A stretch of 45,704 nt of DNA from Sphingopyxis sp. (GCA_017745175.1 JAGHZY010000034.1:1-45704); one strand, 5' to 3'. Counted from the stretch's first letter, positions 1-8,790 are shown. Notes: generated from the letters alone by a model not told the origin. Numbers and translations: made by a program.

Positions 1-105
1 CGGCGGCGTATCGCTCCCGCCCCCACCACCGCAACCGGCCAAGGCCAAAAGCGAGACATAGCCGAGCATACCGAAGCGTGCCGATAGCTTGCGATTTGAC
101 GTCAT
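1..105 (-). CDS. Lipoprotein, N-terminal part (runs off left edge)
   Basis: The reverse strand from an ATG at 105 reads 35 open codons to the window edge. The peptide has a basic start (MTSNRKLSAR), a hydrophobic stretch (GYVSLLALAG) and a lipobox LAGC with Cys25, followed by a run of five glycines and SDTPP. This is a textbook type II (lipoprotein) signal peptide and flexible linker, so the mature protein should be lipid-anchored in the periplasm. The functional domain lies outside the window, so no function can be given. The gene is divergent from the RodZ-like gene. Confidence 0.7.
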   Translation of the reverse strand, partial: MTSNRKLSARFGMLGYVSLLALAGCGGGGGSDTPP

Positions 106-495
106 CGTCTTTTGAACCCCCGATCGATAGCTGGCGCCGAATCCGGCAAGACCAGTTTCTCGCGCGAATAGAGCTTCCCGAATCAGGAAATGCAATCAAT
201 TAAATAAGTTGCTTGCCACCCGCGAGTACCCGCTTTTGTTACTTGATCGCCAATGGTCATCAACCTTCGATGGGGCCCGATACTTCTGGCACATTACAAC
301 ATCGGTCTGTCGGAGAAAGCCGGAATGGCCAGCCAGCGCTGGCCGAAACGCAGGAGGGCGTTGCACGCAACAGCCTCGAATCCGCATCTTTTCAGCCGTC
401 CGTTTACCGAACTTCATTTGACTTTCGCGCGCCGTCAATGCGATGAACGAGTGACACGGTCGAACCTGGGTCAAACGACCGGCACGGAGACAGCA
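106..495. other. 390-bp divergent intergenic region
   Basis: No convincing gene is visible. It should hold promoters for the leftward lipoprotein gene and the rightward RodZ-like gene. A TTGACT at 418-423 is followed after 17 bases by a poor -10 candidate, CGATGA (441-446). A perfect hairpin with 7-bp arms (GGCCAGC/GCTGGCC, 4-base loop) lies at 327-344 and has no T run. Reading frames through the region lack a ribosome-binding site. Confidence 0.4.
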
Positions 496-1350
496 ATGAC
501 GGATGAGGACGTCGCCCCCGAGCAGGGCGAGTTGGCGATCACGCGCACCGGTGACCGGCTTCGGCTGGCGCGGGAAGCGGCGGGTCTGTCACTCGCCGAT
601 GTGGCGACGCGGACGCGCATCACCCAGCGCCACCTCGCCGCAATAGAAAAGTCCGATTTCTCGGAGCTTCCGGGCCGGACTTACGTCACCGGCTTCGCGC
701 GCGCCTATGCCCGCGCCGTCGACCTGCCCGAAGCCGAAATCGGCGCCGCCGTTCGCCGGGAACTCGAAGAGGACGCCTATGGTTCGCGCCCGCTCTACGA
801 GGCTTATGAACCGACCGATCCGGCGCGTCTGCCAACCGCACGGCTGACCTGGACACTCGTCGTCGTCGCGGCGATCCTCGTGTCGGCCTATGGCGTGTGG
901 CGTTTCCTGTCGGTCGAACCCGACGAAGCGCTCATCGCCGCGCAAAATCGCGCCGCCGACGCATCCGAAGCGCCGCAGAGCGATGCCGCGGCGCCCGCCG
1001 CGACCAAGGCCGGTACCGCTGCCGTCGCCGCGAACGCGCCCGTCGTGCTGACCGGCATTTCGGAAGTCTGGATCGGTTTCGATGACGCGCAGGGCAAGAC
1101 CGAAAACTGGCGCACGCTCGATGCCGGCGAAGCCTATGAGGTGCCGCCGGCCTATATCGAACAGTTCACGCTGCGCACGAGCATACCGCAGGCGCTGAAG
1201 GTCACCGTCGGCGGACGCGATGTCGGCTCGATCGGGCCGGCTGATACGCTGGTCAAGGGCGTCTCGCTGAAGCCCGCCGACCTTGTGGCACGCGCCGAAG
1301 GCGGCGGAGCCACGGGCGCCGCCGCCGCCGGACCGCGCCCCAGGGGCTGA
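496..1350 (+). CDS. RodZ-like helix-turn-helix membrane protein
   Basis: 284 residues. A cytoplasmic helix-turn-helix domain of the RodZ/HTH_25 type spans about residues 17-85 (RLRLAREAAGLSLADVATRT, then the ELPGRTYVTGFARAYA signature). One membrane segment lies at about 118-137 (LTWTLVVVAAILVSAYGVW). An Ala-rich linker follows, then a periplasmic DUF4115-type beta domain (about 190-275). In known RodZ proteins the first domain binds MreB and links it to the elongation machinery. The ATG at 496 is chosen because CGGAGA (485-490) sits five bases upstream and the protein then begins just before the conserved domain; an upstream extension to 253 is possible but lacks a ribosome site. The gene leads a rightward run into cpoB and tilS. 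The family assignment is firm, while orthology to E. coli rodZ is inferred. Confidence 0.85.
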   Translation: MTDEDVAPEQGELAITRTGDRLRLAREAAGLSLADVATRTRITQRHLAAIEKSDFSELPGRTYVTGFARAYARAVDLPEAEIGAAVRRELEEDAYGSRPLYEAYEPTDPARLPTARLTWTLVVVAAILVSAYGVWRFLSVEPDEALIAAQNRAADASEAPQSDAAAPAATKAGTAAVAANAPVVLTGISEVWIGFDDAQGKTENWRTLDAGEAYEVPPAYIEQFTLRTSIPQALKVTVGGRDVGSIGPADTLVKGVSLKPADLVARAEGGGATGAAAAGPRPRG

Positions 1351-1465
1351 AACGCCGGCCGGTAAAGCCGGCTGACGCCGCAGTGCACCGAAATGGGTTT
1401 GCGCTGCGGCGCTTTGCCGCGTTATGGATGGCAAAACTGGTTAATAGTTGAGGACCTAACGGCAG

Positions 1466-2413
1466 ATGAAGATGCGTCAGATCAGTTTTCTCGGAGCAGC
1501 GACGATCGCGCTCGCCGTGACCATGCCCGCGGCGGCGCAGGACAATACGGTCGTCAAGCGGGTCGAACGGCTCGAAAAGGAAATGCGCGCGGTCCAGCGG
1601 TCGGTCTTCCCGGGCGGCAGCCCGACTTTCTTCGAAGGCGAAATCGCCCCCGACAACACCCCGGGCGAGCGTTCGCGCACCAACGCGCCGGTGATCGACC
1701 TGACCGCGCGCGTCGACGCGCTCGAATCGCAGCTGCAGGCGCTGACCGGCCAGACCGAGCAAAACGCCTTCCAGCTCCGCGAACTCGAAAAGCAGTTTAC
1801 CGCCTACAAGGCCGAGATGGACAAGCGCTTCGCCGATCCCGCGGCGGAGGCGGCGCCCACCGCGACGCCGGCGAGCCTCGCGCCGACGGTCAAGCCACCC
1901 GCGACGACGCCCACGGCAACCGCCGCGCCGGTAAAAAAGCCGGCCACCACGCCGGCGGCCAAACCCGCCGCGACGGACGCCGCGCGGCTGGCGCTGGTCA
2001 AGAAGGTCGAGGTTCCGGCCAGCGGCAACGAGACCAAGGACGCCTATGACTATGGCTATCGCTTGTGGGAAGCGAAGCTCTATCCCGAGGCGCAGGCGCA
2101 ACTGAAAACCGTCGTGACCAAATGGCCCAAGAGCAGTCAGGCGAGCTTCGCGCAGAACCTGCTCGGCCGCGCCTATCTCGACGAAGGCAAGCCGAGCCTC
2201 GCCGCGGTCGCCTTTTATAACAATTACAAGGACCGCCCGAGCGGCGCGCGAGCCCCCCACAGCCTGATGTACATGGGCGTCGCGCTCGACAAGCTTGGCC
2301 GCAAGGCCGACGCGTGCAAGGCGTTCCGCGAACTCGAAGAAGTCTATGGCGACAAGGCGCCGCAGGATGTCCGGACCGATGCTGCCGCCGCAAAAGCAAA
2401 AGCAGGCTGCTGA
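1466..2413 (+). CDS. cpoB: Cell-division coordinator CpoB/YbgF, TPR protein
   Basis: 315 residues. A signal peptide (MKMRQISFLGAATIALAVTM, cleaved after PAAAQ) is followed by a coiled-coil stretch with heptads (VVKRVERLEKEMRAVQ and ARVDALESQLQALTGQ) that corresponds to the YbgF trimerisation domain. A long Pro/Ala/Thr linker (about 130-185) leads to a C-terminal set of TPR repeats beginning DAYDYGYRLWEAKLYPEAQA. In E. coli CpoB is periplasmic and links Tol-Pal constriction to peptidoglycan synthesis. The tol-pal genes are not upstream here, but cpoB next to tilS and ftsH is the usual alphaproteobacterial order. An internal ATG two codons downstream could also be the start. The 3' end overlaps the likely tilS start. 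Confidence 0.9.
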   Translation: MKMRQISFLGAATIALAVTMPAAAQDNTVVKRVERLEKEMRAVQRSVFPGGSPTFFEGEIAPDNTPGERSRTNAPVIDLTARVDALESQLQALTGQTEQNAFQLRELEKQFTAYKAEMDKRFADPAAEAAPTATPASLAPTVKPPATTPTATAAPVKKPATTPAAKPAATDAARLALVKKVEVPASGNETKDAYDYGYRLWEAKLYPEAQAQLKTVVTKWPKSSQASFAQNLLGRAYLDEGKPSLAAVAFYNNYKDRPSGARAPHSLMYMGVALDKLGRKADACKAFRELEEVYGDKAPQDVRTDAAAAKAKAGC

Positions 2414-3371
2414 CCGCGACGTTGCCGGCAAGCTCGCCGGCGACCTCCTCGCGCTTCTCGGGCCCGACTGGCATCGCCTCCATTATGGCATCGCTGTGTC
2501 CGGCGGCCCCGACAGCATGGCTTTGCTCTGGCTGATGACGTCGCTGCTGCCCGGGCAGGTCCGGGCGGCGACTGTCGATCACGGGCTGCGCAAGGGCTCG
2601 GACGACGAAGCGCGGATGGTTGCGGGATTTTGCGAGCGCGAGCATATTCCGCATTCGACGCTGCGCCCGCCCAAGCCGATCAGGGGATCGCAACAGGCCG
2701 CGGCGCGCACCGAGCGTTATCGCCTGCTCGAACAATGGCGCGAAGCCAATGCGCTGAATCATATCGTCACCGCGCATCACGCCGACGACCAGCTCGAAAC
2801 CGTCGTGATGCGGCTCAACCGGTCGAGCGGGGTCGGCGGCCTCGCCGCTATTCGCGCGAAGAACGGCGCGATCCTGCGCCCGTTGCTCCACTGGCGGCGG
2901 AGCGACCTCGTCCATGTCGCGCTGGAAAACGACCTGCCCTTCGTCGAGGACCCGTCGAACAGCGACGACCGTTTCGATCGCGCGCGCCTGCGTCACGCCT
3001 TGCAATCGCAGACGGCGCTCGATCCCCTGGCGGCCGCGCGGTCGGCGGCGTGGCTCGCCGAGGCCGACGAGGCGCTCGACTGGGCCGTCGAGCGGCTGAT
3101 CTCCTCCTGGCCCGACGCCTCGGATATCGCGGTGATCCGCAACGACGACTATCCGCCCGAGATGTTTCGCCGCATCGTCGTCCTGCGCCTTCGCGCCAAC
3201 GCGCCCCAGCTCGTCCTCCGCGGCACCTCGCTCGACGGGGTGATCGCGGCGATGCTCGACGGCCGCCGCGCGATGGTCGGTGCGCTGCTGATCGATGCCG
3301 TGCGCGGCCTCGAAGGGACAATCTGGCGCATTTCCGCGGCACCGCGCCGAAAAGCGACGAAAAAGGGCTGA
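2367..3371 (+). CDS. tilS: tRNA(Ile)-lysidine synthase TilS
   Basis: About 334 residues. It ligates lysine to C34 of the CAU-anticodon tRNA-Ile so that AUA is read as Ile. The N-type ATP-pyrophosphatase signature SGGPDS is present (YGIAVSGGPDSMALLWL), followed by VDHGLRKGS and HHADDQLETVVMRLNRSSG, typical of the TilS catalytic domain. The protein lacks the long C-terminal domains of the E. coli enzyme, as is common in alphaproteobacteria. Start choice is uncertain: ATG 2367 has AAGG nine bases upstream, ATG 2379 is an alternative, and 2295 would overlap cpoB further. The overlap of about 47 bases with cpoB implies co-transcription. Confidence 0.92.
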   Translation: MSGPMLPPQKQKQAADRDVAGKLAGDLLALLGPDWHRLHYGIAVSGGPDSMALLWLMTSLLPGQVRAATVDHGLRKGSDDEARMVAGFCEREHIPHSTLRPPKPIRGSQQAAARTERYRLLEQWREANALNHIVTAHHADDQLETVVMRLNRSSGVGGLAAIRAKNGAILRPLLHWRRSDLVHVALENDLPFVEDPSNSDDRFDRARLRHALQSQTALDPLAAARSAAWLAEADEALDWAVERLISSWPDASDIAVIRNDDYPPEMFRRIVVLRLRANAPQLVLRGTSLDGVIAAMLDGRRAMVGALLIDAVRGLEGTIWRISAAPRRKATKKG

Positions 3372-3379
3372 ATGCCTCA

Positions 3380-3407
3380 TTGTCATTTAACCGGATTATC
3401 CTATCTT
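3380..3407 (+). promoter_or_regulatory. Candidate ftsH promoter
   Basis: TTGTCA (3380-3385), 16 bases, then TATCTT (3402-3407), in the 83-bp gap before ftsH. The -10 region also reads CCTATCTT, close to the alphaproteobacterial heat-shock (sigma-32) -10 form CYTATNT, which would suit ftsH. No matching CTTG -35 is clear, so the sigma class is open. Confidence 0.4.
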
Positions 3408-3454
3408 GTCCGGGATCAGCTTCGCGATGTGCGCGACGATAGGAAAGATTCCGG

Positions 3455-5398
3455 ATGCAGGACGACAAGGAACCGCAGGGCAACCCCTGGATGAAGAGCG
3501 TGATGATCTGGAGCGGCATCCTGCTTGCCATGCTCCTTGTCGCCTCGATGTTCGGCGGCGCATCGCAGCCCGCCGGCAATCCGCTTGCCTATTCGGAATT
3601 CCGTCAGAAGGTCGAGGAAGGTGCCGTCAAGGACGTCGTCCTCTCCGAAGACAGGGTAACGGGCACGCTGTCGAACGGCGACCGTTTCAGCGCGAACGTC
3701 GTGCGCGACCCCGACCTCCTCAAGATGCTCAACGACAATGGCGTCAAATATGACGGCAAGCCCACCGAAGTGCCCAATTTCTGGATGTATATGCTCGTCC
3801 AGTCGCTCCCCTTCCTGCTGATCCTCGGCATCGCCTTCTTCGTGTTCCGCCAGGTCCAGAAGAACAATGGCTCGGGCGCGATGGGCTTTGGCAAGTCGCG
3901 TGCGAAGATGCTCACCGAAAAGCAGGGCCGGGTAACCTTCGACGATGTCGCGGGCATCGACGAAGCGCGCGAGGAACTCGAGGAAATCGTGGAGTTCCTG
4001 AAAGATCCCACCAAATTCTCGAAGCTCGGCGGCCAGATTCCGAAGGGTGCGCTGCTGGTCGGCTCGCCCGGCACCGGCAAGACGCTGCTCGCCCGCGCGA
4101 TCGCGGGCGAAGCGGGTGTTCCCTTCTTCACCATTTCGGGTTCGGACTTCGTCGAAATGTTCGTCGGTGTCGGTGCATCGCGCGTGCGTGACATGTTCGA
4201 ACAGGCGAAGCGCAACGCGCCCTGCATCGTGTTCATCGACGAAATCGACGCGGTCGGCCGCCATCGCGGTGCAGGACTCGGCAATGGCAACGACGAGCGT
4301 GAACAGACGCTCAACCAGCTGCTCGTCGAAATGGACGGCTTCGAAGCGAACGAGGGTATCATCATCGTCGCGGCGACGAACCGCCCCGACGTGCTCGACC
4401 CCGCCCTTCTCCGCCCCGGCCGCTTCGACCGTCAGGTCATCGTGCCACGCCCCGACATCGAGGGTCGCCAGAAGATTCTCGAAGTCCACACGCGCAAGAA
4501 GCCCCTTGCACCCGACGTCGACCTGCGTCGCGTCGCGCGCGGGACGCCGGGCTTTTCGGGCGCCGATCTGGCCAATCTTTGCAATGAAGCGGCGCTGCTC
4601 GCGGCGCGCAAGGGCAAGCGCCTGATCGCCAACGACGAGTTCGAAGAGGCGAAGGACAAGGTCATGATGGGTGCCGAGCGCCGCTCGATGGTCATGACCG
4701 AGGACGAAAAGAAAGCGACCGCGTACCACGAGGCCGGTCACGCGCTCGTCTCGCTCCACGTCGAGCACAATGACCCGCTCCACAAGGTCACGATCATCCC
4801 GCGCGGCCGCGCGCTCGGCGTGACGTGGAATCTGCCCGAACGCGACCGCTATTCGCAGAATATGAAGCAGATGAAGGCGCGCCTCGCGCTTTGCTTCGGC
4901 GGCCGCATCGCCGAGCAGCTGATCTACGGCAAGGACGAGCTCAACACCGGCGCGTCGAACGATATCCAGCAGGCGACCGACATGGCGCGTGCCATGGTCA
5001 TGGAATATGGCATGTCGGAAAAGCTGGGCTGGCTACGCTACCGCGACAACCAGGACGAGGTCTTCCTCGGTCACAGCGTGTCGCGTGCGCAGAATATGTC
5101 GGAGGAAACCGCGAAGCTGATCGACGCCGAAGTGCGCCGCCTTGTCGAGGAAGGCGAAAAGGTCGCGCGCAAGGTGCTGACCGACCATCTCGACGAACTG
5201 CACCTGCTCGCCGGCGCGCTGCTCGAATATGAGACGCTGTCGGGCGAGGAAGCAAAGCGCGCGATCAAGGGCGAAGACATCGGCCGTGAGGATGATGCCA
5301 GCAAGCGTGGCACCCCCTTATCGGGTCACGCCGGCGGCATTCCGCAGATCAAGCGCAAACCGCGCCCGTTCGGCGACGCGAACCCGCAAGGCGCCTAG
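3455..5398 (+). CDS. ftsH: ATP-dependent zinc metalloprotease FtsH
   Basis: 647 residues, normal family length. It degrades membrane and short-lived cytosolic proteins as a membrane-anchored hexamer. Two transmembrane segments lie at about 15-34 and 108-131 and flank a small periplasmic domain. The AAA module has Walker A GSPGTGKT (203-210), Walker B VFIDEID (259-265) and the second region of homology [19 protein letters not shown] (about 307-325). The zinc site is HEAGH (425-429). The Walker A has Ser where most FtsH proteins have Pro (GPPGTGKT); all catalytic residues remain. The C-terminal tail is charged and variable. Downstream of tilS by 83 bp, with its own promoter candidate. Confidence 0.98.
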   Translation: MQDDKEPQGNPWMKSVMIWSGILLAMLLVASMFGGASQPAGNPLAYSEFRQKVEEGAVKDVVLSEDRVTGTLSNGDRFSANVVRDPDLLKMLNDNGVKYDGKPTEVPNFWMYMLVQSLPFLLILGIAFFVFRQVQKNNGSGAMGFGKSRAKMLTEKQGRVTFDDVAGIDEAREELEEIVEFLKDPTKFSKLGGQIPKGALLVGSPGTGKTLLARAIAGEAGVPFFTISGSDFVEMFVGVGASRVRDMFEQAKRNAPCIVFIDEIDAVGRHRGAGLGNGNDEREQTLNQLLVEMDGFEANEGIIIVAATNRPDVLDPALLRPGRFDRQVIVPRPDIEGRQKILEVHTRKKPLAPDVDLRRVARGTPGFSGADLANLCNEAALLAARKGKRLIANDEFEEAKDKVMMGAERRSMVMTEDEKKATAYHEAGHALVSLHVEHNDPLHKVTIIPRGRALGVTWNLPERDRYSQNMKQMKARLALCFGGRIAEQLIYGKDELNTGASNDIQQATDMARAMVMEYGMSEKLGWLRYRDNQDEVFLGHSVSRAQNMSEETAKLIDAEVRRLVEEGEKVARKVLTDHLDELHLLAGALLEYETLSGEEAKRAIKGEDIGREDDASKRGTPLSGHAGGIPQIKRKPRPFGDANPQGA

Positions 5399-5446
5399 CC
5401 CCTTCGATTCAGGTACTATTCATTGGACCGGGACGAGTTGCGGCAT

Positions 5447-5833
5447 ATGACCAGATGGACATATGTGCGTGCGTTGCCCGCCCTGATCGCGGCCCCCCTG
5501 CTGAGCGCGATGGCGCCCGGCGACATGAGCGTCGCGGCGTTCCTCGCGCGCGCGGCATCGATCGAACGGCTCGGTCCGCTCGCGCTCGCCACGCCGCAAG
5601 GCAATCGGCTCAAGGGCGAAGTCGTCGCGGCCGGCAGACGCTACAAGGCGCGCATCGATGCCGAGCGCCGCGCGGGCCGCAAGACGACGAGTTGCCCGCC
5701 CGAATCGGGCAGCCTGACTCCCGATCAATGGCTCGCACATCTTCGCAGCTATCCCGTTCCGGTGCGCAAGCAGGTCAGCGTCTATTCGGCGTTCGATGCG
5801 CTGATGAAGAAACGCTACCCCTGCCCCGCCTGA
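5447..5833 (+). CDS. Small exported protein with Rap1a-like C-terminal motif
   Basis: 128 residues. ATG 5447 is chosen over an upstream TTG (5423) because GGACGAG (5431-5437) is correctly spaced and the protein then opens with a signal peptide (MTRWTYVRALPALIAAPLLS, cleaved near AMA). The mature protein has two cysteines, SCPPESG and the terminal RYPCPA. The stretch between them (LTPDQWLAHLRSYPVPVRKQ) follows the pattern C-x(n)-Q-x-L-x-P-x-R-x-A-x-YPC seen in Rap1a/Tai-type small periplasmic proteins. That similarity is my reading of the pattern, not a search result. Function unknown; it lies just downstream of ftsH in the same direction. Confidence 0.6.
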   Translation: MTRWTYVRALPALIAAPLLSAMAPGDMSVAAFLARAASIERLGPLALATPQGNRLKGEVVAAGRRYKARIDAERRAGRKTTSCPPESGSLTPDQWLAHLRSYPVPVRKQVSVYSAFDALMKKRYPCPA

Positions 5834-5867
5834 TCCGCCAATGTGCAGCCGATCGAAGGAGACGGCG

Positions 5868-5948
5868 ATGATCGGAAAAAAGTGGGACATTCCGGCTGCG
5901 GTCGCCCGGTCGCCTTTTCCGGACGCGTGCGGTAACCCTTCGGAATGA
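5868..5948 (+). CDS. 26-residue ORF coupled to DUF3800 gene
   Basis: An ATG at 5868 is preceded by a strong ribosome site AAGGAGA (5856-5862) at five-base spacing. Twenty-six codons (start MIGKKWDIPAAVA, end CGNPSE) end in a TGA at 5946-5948 that overlaps the ATG of the DUF3800 gene in the sequence ATGA. The DUF3800 start itself has no good ribosome site, so this ORF looks like the translational entry point for it. The peptide has no recognisable domain. It could be a leader peptide or a real small protein; alternatively the ribosome site is coincidental. Confidence 0.5.
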   Translation: MIGKKWDIPAAVARSPFPDACGNPSE

Positions 5949-6550
5949 CGATCTATTGCGACGAATCGGGCGGACTCAATGCAGGCGCCATGACCTTTTC
6001 GGCGGTGATGCTGACGCCCGGGACCGCAGCCGAAATCCACGCACGCTTCCGCGGCGTCACCGGCCTGCGCGGCGAACTCAAGGGAAGCCGCATCAGCATC
6101 GTCGAGCGCGCCTATCTGCTCGAACTGTTCGATCGCGCAGGCGGCCGCGCATGGGTTGCGGTCGCCGAGCGCGACAAGCTGGCGCAGAATCCGGGCGGCA
6201 CCTTGCCGAGCGATCTCGCGCTCTACGGCGCCTTGCTCAACAGCGCGGTCGGCCACTGGCTGCCCGAAACAGGCGGCGTCTGCACCGACGTCGTGATCGA
6301 CGACGGGCGCTACGATCCCAAAATCCTCGCGCATATCCGCGAGGAGATTCAGGCGGGGCTCGGTCGGTGGGGCCGCGCCTCGCTCGCCGACAGCCGCCGC
6401 AGCGACGGCGTCCAGATCGCCGATGTCATTGCGAACAGCCTGTTCAACATCACCATCGGTTCGCCGCGTGCGCACCGCATCGGGCGGATCCTCGAGCCGA
6501 TGCTGGCATCAAAGGCGATCCGGATTACTCAACTGACGAAGGTCGATTGA
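5945..6550 (+). CDS. DUF3800 domain protein (RNase H-like fold family)
   Basis: 201 residues. The protein opens with the family signature IYCDESG (Asp6, Glu7). Further acidic residues are VVIDDGRYD (Asp119, Asp120) and SDGVQIADVIANSLFN (Asp160, in the usual QxADxxA motif). DUF3800 proteins are predicted to have an RNase H-like fold with a carboxylate metal site, and they occur near phage and toxin-antitoxin loci, but their reaction is not established. The ATG overlaps the stop of a 26-codon ORF and lacks its own ribosome site. No phage or partner gene is next to it, so no defence role can be claimed here. Confidence 0.8.
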   Translation: MTIYCDESGGLNAGAMTFSAVMLTPGTAAEIHARFRGVTGLRGELKGSRISIVERAYLLELFDRAGGRAWVAVAERDKLAQNPGGTLPSDLALYGALLNSAVGHWLPETGGVCTDVVIDDGRYDPKILAHIREEIQAGLGRWGRASLADSRRSDGVQIADVIANSLFNITIGSPRAHRIGRILEPMLASKAIRITQLTKVD

Positions 6551-6636
6551 CGCTATCGGGCGCCCGACCGCCAGCGACCCTAGAATTATGATTTTCGGCG
6601 TTGTAGGGGGTTTTTCCCATCGCCTTGGAGGTAAAT

Positions 6637-7545
6637 TTGCTGGCTCCCCCGAAATTCAATGACATCCTTCTTCCGAAATGGAAGGCTGCCTTGGAAGAAA
6701 AGGCCGTCCGAAACACGGCCTCCGGCAAGTGGGTATTGATCGACGATCCTCGTTCAGTCGTCGATCTTGATCGAGTACAGGTCGAACAGTTTGATACGAC
6801 GGGCAGCGATATCACCGGCACATATGAAACCGTTCGCCGGTTCATGTCCAAGGCGCGCTCGCACTCCTACACCTTGTCCGCGGCGCACGCCAAGGAGCTC
6901 TTGGCGATGCTTCCGAAAGACCGGACGCTCAACGCCCTGATTGTCGGCGGGGGAACAATTGGTCCCGGCATCGACGATCTGGTGGCGGACCCCCGCGTGA
7001 ATCTGCTCGCTTTCGATGTCTACGACGGCCCGAACATCGATTTCGTCGCCGACGGGCACGATATTCCGTTGATCGATGAAAGCATCGACATCATCTGGAT
7101 ACAGGCCGTCCTCGAGCATGTGGCCGACCCCCAAAAGGTCGCTGCGGAATGCGAGCGAGTGCTGCGCGAGGGAGGCATTATCTATGCCGAAACACCGTTC
7201 ATGCAGCAGGTGCATTCCGAACGCTATGACTTCATGCGATTTACCGCGCTCGGTCATCGGCTGCTATTTTCCCGCTGCGACACTGTAAAATCCGGCGTTG
7301 TCGACGGCCCGGGAGTCGCATTGATCTGGTCATTGCGCTTTTTTTTCGGGGGACTGTTCCGGTCAAAGGCGGTGGGCCGCTTGGCTGGCCTGTTCTTTAC
7401 TTGGCTCAAATTTTTCGATCATATCATTCCGGAAAACCAAAAGCAGATGGGTGCCTGTTCATTTTATTTCATGGGTCGCCGCCGCGGCAGGTCTGAAGCC
7501 AGCGTTTCGCCGAAAGACGTTCTCAAGGAATATGCCGGCATCTAG
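6637..7545 (+). CDS. SAM-dependent methyltransferase, class I
   Basis: About 302 residues with a TTG start. GGAGG (6627-6631) lies five bases before TTG 6637, which decides the start; an in-frame TTG at 6625 would overlap that site. Residues near 107-200 form the methyltransferase fold: motif I LIVGGGTIGPGI, then LLAFDVYDGPN, the motif DESIDIIWIQAVLEHVADP and VLREGGIIYAETPF. The C-terminal part has hydrophobic aromatic stretches (WSLRFFFGGLFRSKAVG, LAGLFFTWLKFFD) that could touch a membrane. The substrate is unknown; a sugar or lipid is plausible. Codon use is visibly more AT-rich than in ftsH, which hints at acquisition. A strong terminator follows. Confidence 0.8.
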   Translation: MLAPPKFNDILLPKWKAALEEKAVRNTASGKWVLIDDPRSVVDLDRVQVEQFDTTGSDITGTYETVRRFMSKARSHSYTLSAAHAKELLAMLPKDRTLNALIVGGGTIGPGIDDLVADPRVNLLAFDVYDGPNIDFVADGHDIPLIDESIDIIWIQAVLEHVADPQKVAAECERVLREGGIIYAETPFMQQVHSERYDFMRFTALGHRLLFSRCDTVKSGVVDGPGVALIWSLRFFFGGLFRSKAVGRLAGLFFTWLKFFDHIIPENQKQMGACSFYFMGRRRGRSEASVSPKDVLKEYAGI

Positions 7546-7571
7546 CCTTCGGCGGCAAGCCAGGCAAAATG

Positions 7572-7602
7572 AAAAGGGCCGCAGTTTCCTGCGGCCCTTT
7601 TT
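7572..7602. terminator. Bidirectional rho-independent terminator
   Basis: A perfect 13-bp stem (7572-7584 with 7589-7601; AAAAGGGCCGCAG paired to its complement) has a four-base loop and flanking A and T runs on both strands. It sits between the convergent methyltransferase and rpoZ genes and should stop transcription from both sides. Confidence 0.9.
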
Positions 7603-7619
7603 ATCGCTTTCGGCGGCGC

Positions 7620-7964
7620 TTATTCGAAGTCGCTGCCACCGCCTGCGGGGCTGCGCGGCGGCGCAGCAGCGGTCAGGCGAAGCGCTTCGGCCGAGCGGCT
7701 GATCGAGCTGATTTCATCAGGCGTATCGTCGTCGTCGACGACAACCTTCTGCATCGAACCGACGAGCGTTTCCTGCAGTTCCTTCGGACGAATCGTCTGT
7801 TCGGCGATCTCGCGCAGGGCAACGACGGGATTCTTGTCGCGATCGCGATCGACGGTCAGCTCCGAGCCGCCCGAGATTTCGCGGGCGCGGTGCGCCGACA
7901 GCAGAACTAGGTCGAAGCGGTTGGGAACTTTGTCGACGCAATCCTCGACGGTAACGCGGGCCAT
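7620..7964 (-). CDS. rpoZ: RNA polymerase omega subunit
   Basis: 114 residues. It starts [20 protein letters not shown], the near-invariant opening of omega, followed by [13 protein letters not shown] and the [14 protein letters not shown] block. Omega binds the beta-prime subunit, helps assemble RNA polymerase and contributes to ppGpp binding in some bacteria. The C-terminal third is acidic, then low-complexity ([23 protein letters not shown]), as in relatives. It is leftward, convergent with the methyltransferase across the terminator at 7572-7602. Confidence 0.97.
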   Translation of the reverse strand: MARVTVEDCVDKVPNRFDLVLLSAHRAREISGGSELTVDRDRDKNPVVALREIAEQTIRPKELQETLVGSMQKVVVDDDDTPDEISSISRSAEALRLTAAAPPRSPAGGGSDFE

Positions 7965-8111
7965 GTTGTTTCCTTAGGTATAGGAGAGGCCAGCCCTTTG
8001 AAGGGGCATGGCAGCAAGCGCTGCGCGCTAGCAGGCACGCCGCCCGATGTCAATCGAAGCCCGTCACCGGAACCGCCCGATAACCCCCTGAACGCTCCGC
8101 GCCGAATACCC

Positions 8112-8732
8112 CTAGTCCGCCGATCCGGACGCCGCATTCCCATATATATCCGGCCGGGCAGGCAGTGCAGCGAGCTTCGCTGTTTCCGGATTCCAGGTGA
8201 ACCGCAGGTTTTCCGCGAGATGTGCTTTCACCGGGGTTCCCGACGGAAGCTCGGCGCTGGTACCGTGAATGAAAAATCCGCCAAGCGGCGAGACAAGGAG
8301 CATGGTGGCGACCGACACGGCAGCGCCGCTCGAGCCCTCGTCGTAGGCCGAACCCGCCAGCCGAACCGGGCCGTTGGGCGTTTCGACATGGAGCAACCTG
8401 ATTTCCAGCTTCCCTTTCCTGCCGACGTGGCCGTTGCGCTGCGCCAGCGCCACCTCGCCGATAACCGGAGTACCGGCCTGGATGACCGTCTGCCCGCGAA
8501 ACGAGACATTCTCGGCAACCTCCAGGTGGACACGATCGCCGGGCTCGTTGTGCTTGGTCGAAATATGGGTCCGCGTCCGCAGCATCAGCGGGGTCCCCAT
8601 GGGGATATAGTAACGCTTCGCCTCGCCCACCGGAGGGGATTTCGGTGCAGGCCAGTAATATGTCGTTTGCGCCTGCGCCGTTCCCGCGACCATGACCGAA
8701 GCCAGCACCGCCGCTGCTTCCCAAATCCGCAT
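8112..8732 (-). CDS. Exported beta-rich protein of unknown function
   Basis: 206 residues from ATG 8732. GGAGG five bases upstream decides this start; an in-frame TTG and ATG further upstream would include the ribosome site. A signal peptide (MRIWEAAAVLASVMVAG, cleaved after AQA) precedes a beta-rich body with alternating segments such as PMGTPLMLRTRTHISTKH, GDRVHLEVAENV and AGTPVIGEVALAQRNG. This pattern (a low-number-of-states constraint, promised surface loading, then AxxIPxGT-like repeat ELPSGTPVKAHL) resembles a widespread class of unannotated periplasmic proteins. I do not recognise a catalytic motif. It is leftward, 147 bp upstream of rpoZ. Confidence 0.7.
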   Translation of the reverse strand: MRIWEAAAVLASVMVAGTAQAQTTYYWPAPKSPPVGEAKRYYIPMGTPLMLRTRTHISTKHNEPGDRVHLEVAENVSFRGQTVIQAGTPVIGEVALAQRNGHVGRKGKLEIRLLHVETPNGPVRLAGSAYDEGSSGAAVSVATMLLVSPLGGFFIHGTSAELPSGTPVKAHLAENLRFTWNPETAKLAALPARPDIYGNAASGSAD

Positions 8733-8790
8733 CCGCCCCTCCATTGCTTTCAACCCGAAGGAGGCCGGTAACCGTCAAAAGTAAAGAAAC

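Noticed and set aside
196..474. Small frames in the left intergenic region
   Set aside because: No ribosome site, no domain, and the composition does not look coding.
589..1434. Long opposite-strand frame across the RodZ-like gene
   Set aside because: No ribosome site or domain; it is the mirror of a high-GC gene with strong codon bias.
5945..6550. DUF3800 gene as a phage-defence system
   Set aside because: No nuclease, toxin, integrase or phage gene lies nearby, so the claim would rest on the domain alone.
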